Shown here: positions 1 through 5,895 of the stretch, piece after piece
Position numbering within the stretch: the stretch's first letter is position 1
Layout: every line of letters begins with the position of its first letter
Assembly: GCA_964436005.1 (NCBI GenBank)
Contig: CAYTBK010000109.1
Span: 1 to 13,140, forward strand
From: JAGNHB01 sp964436005
GTDB lineage: Bacteria; Acidobacteriota; JAAYUB01
DNA: 13,140 bases
Direction of reading: 5' to 3'
The notes under the pieces: model-generated
Told to the model about the DNA's origin: nothing
Seen by the model: only the letters and a program-made list of their open reading frames with translations
The model's database searches: none
Program-made: the position numbers and the translations under genes

Positions 1-235
1 CGACGGTGGAGGGGCACGTTTCGGAGATCCGGGCCGTCAGGTCGATGCCGGTCATGCCGGACATGTGGACGTCCGTCACCACCAGGTCGAACTGGCGGCT
101 TTCCAGCAGGGCGAGGGCTTCTTCCGCGCTTTCGGCGGCGTCGACGTCGTAGCCGTCCCGGCGCAGGGCCTCCTGGAGGACCTCCCGGGCGGCCTCGTCA
201 TCGTCGACGACCAGGATTCGGTGTTGTGGGGACAT
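1..235 (-). CDS. Response regulator, N-terminal receiver domain (partial, runs off window start)
   Basis: Encodes the first 78 residues of a response regulator; the rest lies beyond the window edge. The receiver-domain pattern is clear: an acidic pocket DDD at residues 11-13 after the hydrophobic strand RILVV, and the likely phosphoacceptor Asp55 in LVVTDVHMSGMTG. The VTDVHM..M.G form is common in NtrC-type regulators, but the output domain is not visible, so DNA binding is not shown. The ATG at 235 has a GGAG ribosome-binding site seven bases upstream (TTGGAGCGAAC). It starts 34 bases after the stop of the SprT-like gene on the same strand, so it is probably the third gene of the operon that begins with the Fis-type protein. 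No partner kinase is adjacent in the visible sequence; the hybrid kinase at 5896-7983 is too far away to be called its partner. Confidence 0.9.
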   Translation of the reverse strand, partial: MSPQHRILVVDDDEAAREVLQEALRRDGYDVDAAESAEEALALLESRQFDLVVTDVHMSGMTGIDLTARISETCPSTV

Positions 236-269
236 GTTCGCTCCAATTCCTGCTGGTTCGGTCGCCCGC

Positions 270-995
270 TCAGCCCCGCAGGGAGAGGCGTCTGGCCCGG
301 CGGCCGCGGCGGCTGCGGAAGCGGGAGAGGAAGGCCCGCTCGAAGCGCAGGGCGGCCCGGTAGCCCGGGTGGGCCGCTTCCATCTCCTGGAAGCGCTTGT
401 GATGGTATATTTTTTTGCTCCCCGCCTCCTTCCCCCCCAGGAAAGCGTGCAGCATTTCGTGGTAGACGAGGAAATCGAGGTAGGCGTTCGGGACCTCCGG
501 GTGGTCCAGCAGCGGGCTGACGCGGATCCTGGCCTGGACCGGGTGGTACTCGGCGAGTTTCCGGTAGGCGGGCCGCTTCATCCATTCGATGGAGGCGACG
601 ACCTGCCCGTCGAACCATTCCCGGTTGACGGAGTCGTAGACCGCCTGCAGGTCGTGATGATCGCCCTGGGGCGGGCGACCCGGGGCCGGCCCTCCTTTCG
701 CCGGAGCGCTCTCGCCGACGCACACCGAAAAAAAGCGGAGCAGTTCGAGGGCTGCCGGGTCGACGGGGTGGCGGTGCAGGCGGGCGGAGAGGATCCGCAG
801 GAGGGAGGTGAAGACCGGCTCGGGGGCCTGAACGGCCTCCGGGTGCAGGCAGAGCCGCAGCACGCCGCCGCTGGCGGACACCTTGCCGAGCGAGTTGCGG
901 TAGGCGTAGACCCGCACCAGGATGGTGCCGTAGCGGCTCCGGCCGGCCGGCGTCTGGAACGCTTCCCGGGCTGCCTTCTTCTGCGTTCCGGTCAA
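270..995 (-). CDS. SprT-like zinc metalloprotein
   Basis: About 241 residues if started at the TTG at 995. The C-terminal half carries a zinc-protease signature: HEMLH at residues 179-183 (two zinc ligands and the catalytic Glu) followed by HHKRF at 198-202, which fits the HGxxF third-ligand motif of SprT-like domains. The N-terminal part (RVYAYRNSLGK..., then EAPEPV-like VQAPEPVF) resembles the accessory region often found before the SprT core in Acidobacteria-type homologues. SprT/Spartan proteins are known or suspected to digest protein bound to DNA; the substrate here is unknown. The tail is strongly basic (RFRSRRGRRARR), compatible with nucleic-acid binding. The start is uncertain: downstream of the Fis-type gene's stop the first usable start is TTG 995, ten bases after that stop and without a convincing Shine-Dalgarno; another TTG lies at 1049, which would overlap the upstream gene by 44 bases. 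No ATG or GTG fits. Confidence 0.82.
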   Translation of the reverse strand: MTGTQKKAAREAFQTPAGRSRYGTILVRVYAYRNSLGKVSASGGVLRLCLHPEAVQAPEPVFTSLLRILSARLHRHPVDPAALELLRFFSVCVGESAPAKGGPAPGRPPQGDHHDLQAVYDSVNREWFDGQVVASIEWMKRPAYRKLAEYHPVQARIRVSPLLDHPEVPNAYLDFLVYHEMLHAFLGGKEAGSKKIYHHKRFQEMEAAHPGYRAALRFERAFLSRFRSRRGRRARRLSLRG

Positions 996-1005
996 GGCCG
1001 GGTGA

Positions 1006-1275
1006 TCAGCGAGAGGAATGAAGGTTCTGGTGAGCCTGGAAACGTTCAAAAGACTTGTAGTGATCGATTTTTTTGCGAAGGGTGTTGCGGTTGATGTCAA
1101 GGAGGATCGCCGCCTGCGAAATATTGTAGCCGGTCTTTTCCAGGGCCTGCATGATGAATTCCATCTCGACCTGGGAAACGGCGTCCTGGTACATGATGCC
1201 CAGGCGGAGGCACTCGGAGATGAATGCGTCGAGATGATCGCGGATGGAAGTGTTTCCACTTTTTTCGTGCTTCAT
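1006..1275 (-). CDS. Fis-type helix-turn-helix DNA-binding protein
   Basis: An 89-residue protein close in size to E. coli Fis (98 residues). The C-terminal half (about residues 33-74) matches the Fis-type helix-turn-helix: VEMEFIMQALEKTGYN, SQAAILLDINRNTLRKKI and a final tyrosine after HH-like DHY. The motif INRNTLRKKI is nearly the Fis recognition helix (INRGTLRKK). There is no AAA+ or receiver domain, so it is a free-standing DNA-binding protein rather than the end of an NtrC-type regulator. ATG 1275 is preferred because it follows GGGGAAGG about 11 bases upstream; an in-frame TTG at 1296 would add seven residues and consume that site. It appears to lead an operon with the SprT-like and receiver genes. 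Role is inferred: nucleoid or promoter-specific regulation. Confidence 0.85.
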   Translation of the reverse strand: MKHEKSGNTSIRDHLDAFISECLRLGIMYQDAVSQVEMEFIMQALEKTGYNISQAAILLDINRNTLRKKIDHYKSFERFQAHQNLHSSR

Positions 1276-1308
1276 GGTGTCTGTCGCCTTCCCCAATTCA
1301 AAGGTTCC

Positions 1309-1337
1309 TTTTTAGCACAGGGCGGCCCCGAAGACAA
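1309..1337 (-). promoter_or_regulatory. Candidate sigma70-type promoter for the Fis/SprT/receiver operon
   Basis: On the minus strand, TTGTCT (1332-1337) and TAAAAA (1309-1314) are separated by exactly 17 bases, and TGC directly before TAAAAA gives an extended -10 element. Each hexamer matches consensus at four of six positions. It lies 34 bases before the ATG at 1275, in the 81-base gap after the phosphoesterase gene. I see no strong terminator hairpin in this gap, so read-through from the phosphoesterase is possible. Confidence 0.4.
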
Positions 1338-1356
1338 GATTTTGGGGGGAGAAAAG

Positions 1357-2100
1357 CTAAATTCCGCCGAACAGGCGGTCGGCCAGGAATGTGGGCATCC
1401 CGGCGCCGCGGATCTTCTCGGCGGCCTGTCGCACGGGGTATTCGGTGCGGAAAAACTGGAGGCCCCCGGTCTCGGTGTCCAGGAAGCAGTAGGAAGAGCG
1501 GGGGTCCCCGTCGCGGGGTTGGCCGACGGAGCCGGGATTGACCAGGAAGCGACGGCTGTTGTCGAGGGTCAGCAGGAATTCGGTGTAGTCGCGGGGGATG
1601 AAGTAGGAGAAGGCGTTCGTGACGTCTTCCTGGATGAAGAAACCCGGCACGTGGGAGTGACCGAACAGGCAGATGGCGGTGTCGAAGCAGTGGAAGCACA
1701 GCTGCGCGTCGAATTGGTAGAGGATGTAGTGGTCCTCGTCCATGGGCGAGCCGTGGCAGATGGTCAGGTAGGGGTCGATCCGGAGCGGTCCGGCCGGTGC
1801 ATTCCGCAAGTACTCCAGGTTTTCCTCTTTCAGGTTCTGCTGCGTCCAGAGGGCGCTCAGGAAAGCGTTGCTGTTGAAGTTGTGACCCGAGTCGAGCCCG
1901 GTGCAGACCTTGTCGTGGTTTCCCCGGACGATGCCTTCGGGATTCAGCCCGCGGACAGTACGGATGACGTCGTTGGGCGATGCGCCGTAGCCCACCAGGT
2001 CGCCCAGGATGATCACCTTGTCGTAGGCGGGGCAAGTGGCCAGCACAGTTTCCAGTGCCTCCAGGTTGCCGTGGATATCCGAAAGGACGAGGTACTTCAT
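1357..2100 (-). CDS. Calcineurin-like metallophosphoesterase (YfcE/MJ0936-type)
   Basis: A 247-residue soluble protein with the complete dinuclear-metal phosphoesterase motif series: D8-x-H10 in LSDIHGN, GD at 33-34 (ILGDLVGYG), GNHD at 60-63, H116 in ICHGS, and GHSH at 147-150, followed by NPGSVGQPRD at 188-197. This order and the NPGS block are typical of the small cytosolic phosphodiesterase group (PF12850) rather than of ApaH or PrpE tetraphosphatases. The substrate cannot be named from sequence; family members act on phosphodiesters or nucleotides. ATG 2100 directly begins the conserved first strand, although no good Shine-Dalgarno precedes it. It has its own extended -10 promoter about 40 bases upstream, so it may be transcribed both alone and by read-through from the DUF1460 gene on the same strand, whose stop is 78 bases upstream. 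Confidence 0.92.
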   Translation of the reverse strand: MKYLVLSDIHGNLEALETVLATCPAYDKVIILGDLVGYGASPNDVIRTVRGLNPEGIVRGNHDKVCTGLDSGHNFNSNAFLSALWTQQNLKEENLEYLRNAPAGPLRIDPYLTICHGSPMDEDHYILYQFDAQLCFHCFDTAICLFGHSHVPGFFIQEDVTNAFSYFIPRDYTEFLLTLDNSRRFLVNPGSVGQPRDGDPRSSYCFLDTETGGLQFFRTEYPVRQAAEKIRGAGMPTFLADRLFGGI

Positions 2101-2140
2101 GGTATGGTCCGGCTCGCCGCGAATCGCCTGATGTTTGCGG

Positions 2141-2149
2141 ATTATACCA
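2141..2149 (-). promoter_or_regulatory. Extended -10 promoter for the phosphoesterase gene
   Basis: The minus strand reads TGGTATAAT here: a perfect TATAAT with the TGn extension. No good -35 box is visible at 16-18 bases (best is CATGGG), as expected for extended -10 promoters. Transcription would start near 2134, giving a leader of about 34 bases before the ATG at 2100. It lies in the 78-base gap between the DUF1460 stop and the phosphoesterase start. Confidence 0.6.
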
Positions 2150-2178
2150 TGACCGGAAGAAAGCCCATGAGGAATATG

Positions 2179-2937
2179 TCACATATTCTCGACGGGAAAC
2201 AGGAGGGGGCGGGAAATGGTGACGCCGCTCATCCGATTGTTGGAAAGGAAGACGGGGAGGGGGACCTGCACAACCGCTCCCCGGCTCCGCGAGGCGTGGT
2301 ACAGCTCGATTTCCCCGCCGGAACGGGCGAGGACGCCCGTGTGGAAATAGTCGAGCCCCCGCCGGGCCGAGATGAAGAAGACGAGGTCGCCGTTCTGAAC
2401 GAAAGGGGCCCAGTGGCGGAATTCTTTCTTGGGCCAGCCGAAAATGGTCAGTTCCCGAGGGCCGAAACAGGCCAGCGCGTTGACCGTGCGTCGCCAACGG
2501 CGCTCGGGCGGGGCCTGGGGGATCGGTGCGCACCGGGCGCCGAGGATGTTCTCCTCTCGCCAGTGGGCCATGTAGTGACGTCGGAAGGCGTAGTCCACCC
2601 GGTGCTCCCGGTACCGCAGCCCCAGCAGCCGGGTGAGGAACGAACTCTCCTCGCGGCTCTGGGCCAGGGCGATAACCGTCTCGAAGAAGGTGACGCAGTC
2701 GAAACCGAGCAACTGGGCGCGGAAGGTTTCCTCCTGCCCGGGGCCGCCCCCGAGGGGGGAGACCAGGTAGGGGCGTCCAACGAAATGGCGGCAGAGGCAG
2801 ACGACGGCTTCCGGGTAGGGCGTTCCGGGGGGGATGCTGTCCAGAGCGGAACGGAAGTTCTCTGGCTGGTAGTCTTTCTCTGTCCGGGCCAAAAGGGGGC
2901 TGCCCGGTAAAAAAAGATTTGGCAATGCTGACGTCAT
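2179..2937 (-). CDS. DUF1460 family protein (NlpC/P60-like, probable peptidoglycan amidase)
   Basis: A 252-residue protein with the pattern of DUF1460 (PF07313), a papain-fold family related to N-acetylmuramoyl-L-alanine amidases. The likely catalytic Cys81 is in LGFDCVTFFETVIALA, His199 is in GLDYFHTGVLA, and a second conserved block is LYHASRSRGAVVQVPLPVFL near 212-231, ending in the usual GVTISRP. The normal role would be cutting or recycling cell-wall peptides. Oddly, neither ATG 2937 nor the alternative GTG 3033 gives an obvious signal peptide, although many relatives are exported. ATG 2937 is chosen because the extra 32 residues from GTG 3033 look non-conserved and would run to within four bases of the divergent gene's ATG; no strong Shine-Dalgarno decides it. 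The plus-strand promoter at 2919-2948 overlaps this start. Confidence 0.8.
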   Translation of the reverse strand: MTSALPNLFLPGSPLLARTEKDYQPENFRSALDSIPPGTPYPEAVVCLCRHFVGRPYLVSPLGGGPGQEETFRAQLLGFDCVTFFETVIALAQSREESSFLTRLLGLRYREHRVDYAFRRHYMAHWREENILGARCAPIPQAPPERRWRRTVNALACFGPRELTIFGWPKKEFRHWAPFVQNGDLVFFISARRGLDYFHTGVLARSGGEIELYHASRSRGAVVQVPLPVFLSNNRMSGVTISRPLLFPVENM

Positions 2938-2948
2938 CGGGGTATAAT
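2919..2948 (+). promoter_or_regulatory. Strong sigma70-type promoter for the zinc-ribbon/mntP operon
   Basis: TTGGCA (2919-2924) and a perfect TATAAT (2943-2948) are 18 bases apart on the plus strand, five of six and six of six matches to consensus. Transcription would begin near 2955 and give a leader of about 80 bases before the ATG at 3037. The -35 box lies inside the first codons of the divergent DUF1460 gene, and the -10 box lies just upstream of that gene's ATG, so the two genes share control DNA. Confidence 0.72.
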
Positions 2949-2953
2949 CCAGC

Positions 2954-2968
2954 TTCGGTTCATCCGAA
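2954..2968 (+). other. Small hairpin at the 5' end of the zinc-ribbon/mntP leader
   Basis: TTCGG and CCGAA form a perfect five-base-pair stem around a five-base loop TTCAT. It would lie at or very near the predicted 5' end of the transcript, where short stems often protect mRNA from decay. It is not followed by a U tract, so it is not a terminator, and it lacks the features of the manganese (yybP-ykoY) riboswitch. Confidence 0.35.
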
Positions 2969-3036
2969 ATCCTACCATAACATGTTGGCCGGTTCCTGTC
3001 GGGGCCTGGAAAACCAATACAATCGAGGATCACGAC

Positions 3037-3453
3037 ATGTCAAGGAAATACCAGCAGAAAGGATATCTTTCCGACGATTCGGGCACCCGCCGCGAAAGAA
3101 GGCCCAAGGGCGAAGGGCAACCGACGGGGCGGGTGGAAACGCGGTACCGCCGGACCATCCGGTGCGCGGAGTGTTCCGCGACCGTCACCTACATGGATTC
3201 CATCCAGGTGACCGACAAGTGCCGGAACTGCGACGCCTCGCTGCACACCTGCCGGAACTGCCGCGCCTTCGACTCCGGTGCGCCCAACCAGTGCCTGAAG
3301 CCGGTCACCGTTCGCGTGGAAGGGAAGGGCGACCGCAACACCTGCGAACTCTTCACCCCCAAGATCCTGGTGGAGAAGATGGTGGAGGAGCGCAAGGAGA
3401 CGACGACCACCGATTCCGCCCGCAAGGCTTTCGACGATCTCTTCAAGATATAG
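3037..3453 (+). CDS. Eight-cysteine zinc-ribbon-like protein of unknown function
   Basis: A 138-residue protein. The first 40 residues are polar, basic and probably disordered. Then come two cysteine groups: Cys43, 46, 62 and 65 form a classical zinc ribbon (CAEC then CRNC), and Cys72, 75, 86 and 103 form a second four-cysteine set (CRNC, QC, TC). The stretch HTCRNCRAFD...QC...NTCELFTPK resembles a cysteine-rich block I associate with uncharacterised proteins in Acidobacteriota and Desulfobacterota; I cannot name a function. The tail has a helix rich in Glu and Lys. No signal peptide or membrane segment is seen, so it should be cytosolic. ATG 3037 has GAGG eight bases upstream. mntP follows after 24 bases, suggesting cotranscription and possibly a role connected with metal handling, but that is inference from position only. 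Confidence 0.85.
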   Translation: MSRKYQQKGYLSDDSGTRRERRPKGEGQPTGRVETRYRRTIRCAECSATVTYMDSIQVTDKCRNCDASLHTCRNCRAFDSGAPNQCLKPVTVRVEGKGDRNTCELFTPKILVEKMVEERKETTTTDSARKAFDDLFKI

Positions 3454-3455
3454 TC

Positions 3456-3471
3456 GTCGGAGGCTTCCGAC
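3456..3471 (+). promoter_or_regulatory. Hairpin covering the only ribosome-binding site of mntP
   Basis: GTCGGA and TCCGAC form a six-base-pair perfect stem around the loop GGCT in the 24-base gap before mntP. The only Shine-Dalgarno-like sequence, GGAGG at 3459-3463, lies in this stem and loop, 14 bases before the ATG. A ribosome finishing the upstream gene at 3453 would open the stem, so translational coupling is likely. No U tract follows, so it is not a rho-independent terminator. Confidence 0.45.
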
Positions 3472-3477
3472 TCCCCC

Positions 3478-4065
3478 ATGGAAATCTTCACCGTCATCGG
3501 CATCGCCGTCGGCCTGGCCATGGATGCTTTCGCCGTCGCCATCGCCACCAGCGTCGCCCTCCCGAGCGTCACGGTCCGCCACTATTTCCGGCTATCCTTT
3601 CACTTCGGGTTTTTCCAGTTCGCCATGCCCCTGGTCGGCTGGTTGGCGGGGTCCGGTTTTGCCCGCTACGTGGAGGCCTACGATCATTGGGTGGCTTTCG
3701 GCCTGCTCGCTTTCATCGGCGTCCGGATGATCGGCGGCGCCATTCGCGAGTACGGTTCCGCGGTGGCCGGGAGCCGGCGTGCCGCCAACGGGAAGGACCC
3801 CACGCGCGGGGCTTCTCTCGTCATGCTCTCCGTCGCCACGAGCATCGACGCTTTCGCCGTCGGCATCTCGTTCGCGATGCTCAAGGGCGGGGTCCTGCTC
3901 CCCTGCATCCTGATCGGAATCATCACCGCCGGGTTGACGTGGACGGGGATGCGCCTGGGCGCCAGGCTCGGTCGGCATTTCGGGGCCTGGATGGAGATCG
4001 CCGGAGGCACCGTCCTGCTGGCGATCGGGATCCGCATCGTCCTGCAGCACACCGCCCTGATCTGA
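3478..4065 (+). CDS. mntP: Manganese efflux pump MntP
   Basis: A 195-residue membrane protein of the MntP (YebN) family, which exports Mn2+ across the inner membrane. Two related halves are visible: each carries the hallmark acidic membrane motif, MDAFAVAI with Asp16 in the first and SIDAFAVGISFAM with Asp124 in the second; both Asp residues correspond to positions important for transport in the E. coli protein. About six membrane segments are expected, with a polar cytosolic loop near residues 92-112 (GSRRAANGKDPTRG). Length is normal for the family. The start at ATG 3478 matches the usual N-terminus just before the first MDAFA segment. No yybP-ykoY manganese riboswitch is seen upstream; control may instead act through the promoter at 2919 or the hairpin over the ribosome-binding site. 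The gene converges on rluB with nine bases between their stops. Confidence 0.95.
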   Translation: MEIFTVIGIAVGLAMDAFAVAIATSVALPSVTVRHYFRLSFHFGFFQFAMPLVGWLAGSGFARYVEAYDHWVAFGLLAFIGVRMIGGAIREYGSAVAGSRRAANGKDPTRGASLVMLSVATSIDAFAVGISFAMLKGGVLLPCILIGIITAGLTWTGMRLGARLGRHFGAWMEIAGGTVLLAIGIRIVLQHTALI

Positions 4066-4074
4066 AACCGGCGG

Positions 4075-5892
4075 CTAACGCTTCTTTCCCCCGCGGCGCA
4101 GCGGGGCCTGGGTGCGCGGGCCGTGGGGGCGCCCCTCCCGGTGGCCGTGTTCTTTCCGGGCGGAGGGCCGGAACTCGGTACGAGTTCTCCGGCCGTCGGA
4201 CGGGAATTCCCGTTCGGGGCGTTCCCCGCGGGAAGAGCGTTCCGGCGGCCGGGGTTCCGAGACACCCTTGCCGCGCGGTGATTTCGGCCGCTCCTGGAAA
4301 GGCCGGCGCTCATGCCCTTCGGCCGGGAACTCCGGGCGGCGCGGGTTGCCCGGACGGCCGGGGCGTTCCTCCCGTTCTCCCCTCGTTCTGCCGTCCGGCC
4401 CGGAAGGCCGGCTCTCGGGCCTCCGCGGGAAAGGTTTTTCGGGACGCCCGCGGAAGGGGCGCTCTTCCCGTCCTTCCCTCGTCCTGCCTTCCGCATCAAC
4501 CGACCGGCGTTCCGGCCTTTGCGGGAAAGGCTTTTCCGGACGCCCGCGGAAGGGGCGGCCTTCCCGTCCTTCCCGCGTCCTGCCCTCCTCATCCCCCGGC
4601 CGGCGTTCCGGCCTCCGCGGGAAAGGCTTTTCCGGACGCCCGCGGAAGGGGCGGTCCTCCCTTCCTTCCCTCGCTCGGCCCTCATCTTCTCCGGGCCGGC
4701 GCTCGGCTCTTCGCGGAGACGGTTTTTCCGGACGCCCGCGGAAGGTGCGCTCTCCCGACCGCTCCGGACGTTTCCGTTCTTCACGGGGGAATGGCTGCCT
4801 GGCCGCCGGGCGGGGCGTTCTTTCCTCGCCGCGGTGTTCGTCCTGTTCCTGGCTGCGGGGCCTTCTCCTGCCGTCCCGGGGGAAAGCCGGGCGTTCCTCG
4901 CGGGCGGGCGACTGGTCGCGCGACTCGGGCCGCTCGAAACGCCTGGCGCCGGCCGGGCGGGGCGGGCGGGCGCCCTTGCGCTCCGTTTTCCCGAAACCGC
5001 CTTCCTTGCCCGGTTTGCCCGAAGGGGGATACGTCGCGTCGGAGCGGGGGCGGAGCGGGGGCCTTCTTTCGCCGGCGGCCGGCCTTCTTCCCGCGGGCGG
5101 TTCCGCCGGCCGCTCTTCCGTCGGCTTCTTGAAACCGCGCTGCAACGGCCGTTCGCGCTTGACGGAACGGGGGCCATCGAAAACCCGGTCGGAGCGGAGC
5201 AGGGCGATTTCCTCGCCGGTCAGCCGCCGCCATTCGCCGATTTCCAGCCCGGCGTCGGTCAGCGGGCCGATGGCGATGCGGCGGATCTGGAAGACCGGAT
5301 GGTGGATGGCTTCGAACATGCGCCGGATCTGCCGGTTCTTGCCCTGGTAGAGGGTCACCTTGACCCAGCAATACGAACCCGCCTTGGTGCGGCGGGTCTC
5401 GATCTCACAGGGGGCCAGGCGACCGTCTTCCAGGGTGATGCCCTTGCGCAGCGAGTCGAGGAGATGCTCCCCCGGCACGCCCGCCACCTTCACGAGGTAG
5501 ACCTTGGGGCAGTGTTCGCCCGCCTTGGTCAGGCGGAGCGCCATGTCGCCGTCGTTGGTCAGCAGGACGAGCCCGGTGGTGTTGTAGTCGAGTCGCCCCA
5601 CCGGGTACACCTTCACCGTCGTCCGCACAAGGTCCAGCACCGTGGGGCGGCCTGCCGGGTCGGAAACGGTGCATAGATACCCGCGGGGCTTGTTGAGCAG
5701 GATGTACTCGGGGGGCGGGGCCGAGGAAAGCGGTTTCCCGTCCAGGACGATGACGTCCTTCTCCGGGTCGGCCTGGTCGCCGATGTGGGCCGTGACGTTG
5801 TTGACGAGCACGCGGCCCTCGCGGATGAGGTCCTCGGCGGCGCGGCGCGAGTAGCGGGTTCTTTTGGCGATGATCTTGTGAATTCTGTCCAT
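4075..5892 (-). CDS. rluB: RluB-type 23S rRNA pseudouridine synthase with long repetitive disordered tail
   Basis: A 605-residue protein. The first 240 residues form a standard RsuA-family pseudouridine synthase: an N-terminal S4 RNA-binding domain (RIHKIIAKRTRYSRRAAEDLI..GRVLVN), the catalytic motif GRLDYNTTGLVLLTNDGD with Asp102, and the RNA-contact motif GKNRQIRRM at 184-192. By family knowledge it isomerises a uridine in 23S rRNA; RluB is the best match but RluE or RluF specificity cannot be excluded. The remaining 365 residues, 60% of the protein, are almost only Arg, Pro, Glu and Gly with some Lys and Ser, and should be disordered and strongly RNA-binding. Residues 382-509 are four tandem 32-residue repeats. 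ATG 5892 has AAGGAG eight bases upstream, lying inside the last codons of the kinase gene, four bases after whose stop this gene begins; it is the last gene of that operon. Confidence 0.93.
   Translation of the reverse strand: MDRIHKIIAKRTRYSRRAAEDLIREGRVLVNNVTAHIGDQADPEKDVIVLDGKPLSSAPPPEYILLNKPRGYLCTVSDPAGRPTVLDLVRTTVKVYPVGRLDYNTTGLVLLTNDGDMALRLTKAGEHCPKVYLVKVAGVPGEHLLDSLRKGITLEDGRLAPCEIETRRTKAGSYCWVKVTLYQGKNRQIRRMFEAIHHPVFQIRRIAIGPLTDAGLEIGEWRRLTGEEIALLRSDRVFDGPRSVKRERPLQRGFKKPTEERPAEPPAGRRPAAGERRPPLRPRSDATYPPSGKPGKEGGFGKTERKGARPPRPAGARRFERPESRDQSPAREERPAFPRDGRRRPRSQEQDEHRGEERTPRPAARQPFPREERKRPERSGERTFRGRPEKPSPRRAERRPGEDEGRAREGREDRPFRGRPEKPFPRRPERRPGDEEGRTREGREGRPFRGRPEKPFPQRPERRSVDAEGRTREGREERPFRGRPEKPFPRRPESRPSGPDGRTRGEREERPGRPGNPRRPEFPAEGHERRPFQERPKSPRGKGVSEPRPPERSSRGERPEREFPSDGRRTRTEFRPSARKEHGHREGRPHGPRTQAPLRRGGKKR
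4366..4749 (-). repeat. Four tandem 96-bp repeats inside the rluB tail
   Basis: Four units of exactly 96 bp (4654-4749, 4558-4653, 4462-4557, 4366-4461), each encoding 32 residues that begin like RPFRGRPEKPFPRRPE and end like EGRTREGRE. The first unit begins RTFRGRPEKPSP and the last diverges at its end (SGPDGRTRGEREE), which fits growth by internal duplication of middle units. The plus strand shows the shared block CGCCCGCGGAAGG near 4445, 4541, 4637 and 4733. The constant length and frame suggest replication slippage or unequal recombination kept under protein-level selection. Confidence 0.9.
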
Positions 5893-5895
5893 TTG

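Noticed and set aside
1..235. Pairing of the partial receiver protein with the hybrid kinase as one two-component system
   Set aside because: They are over 5 kb apart in separate transcription units with unrelated genes between, so nothing in the sequence links them.
1276..1356. Rho-independent terminator after the phosphoesterase gene
   Set aside because: The minus strand has a C-rich run and an A-rich stretch but no stable stem followed by a U tract.
1018..2910. Very long plus-strand open frame antisense to the Fis-type, phosphoesterase and DUF1460 genes
   Set aside because: Its product has no recognisable domain and it runs opposite to three genes with complete family motifs; high GC content keeps antisense frames open.
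2949..3036. Possible manganese (yybP-ykoY) riboswitch ahead of the zinc-ribbon/mntP operon
   Set aside because: The leader is only about 80 bases and has one small hairpin; the conserved two-helix junction and its terminator or anti-Shine-Dalgarno partner are absent.
4366..4749. Regular spaced repeats that could suggest a CRISPR array or minisatellite
   Set aside because: Units are 96 bp with no unique spacers, keep the reading frame and encode a constant 32-residue unit inside rluB.
2919..5132. Long plus-strand open frame across the zinc-ribbon gene, mntP and the rluB tail
   Set aside because: It is out of frame with both plus-strand genes, and its repetitive end is only the mirror of the rluB repeats.
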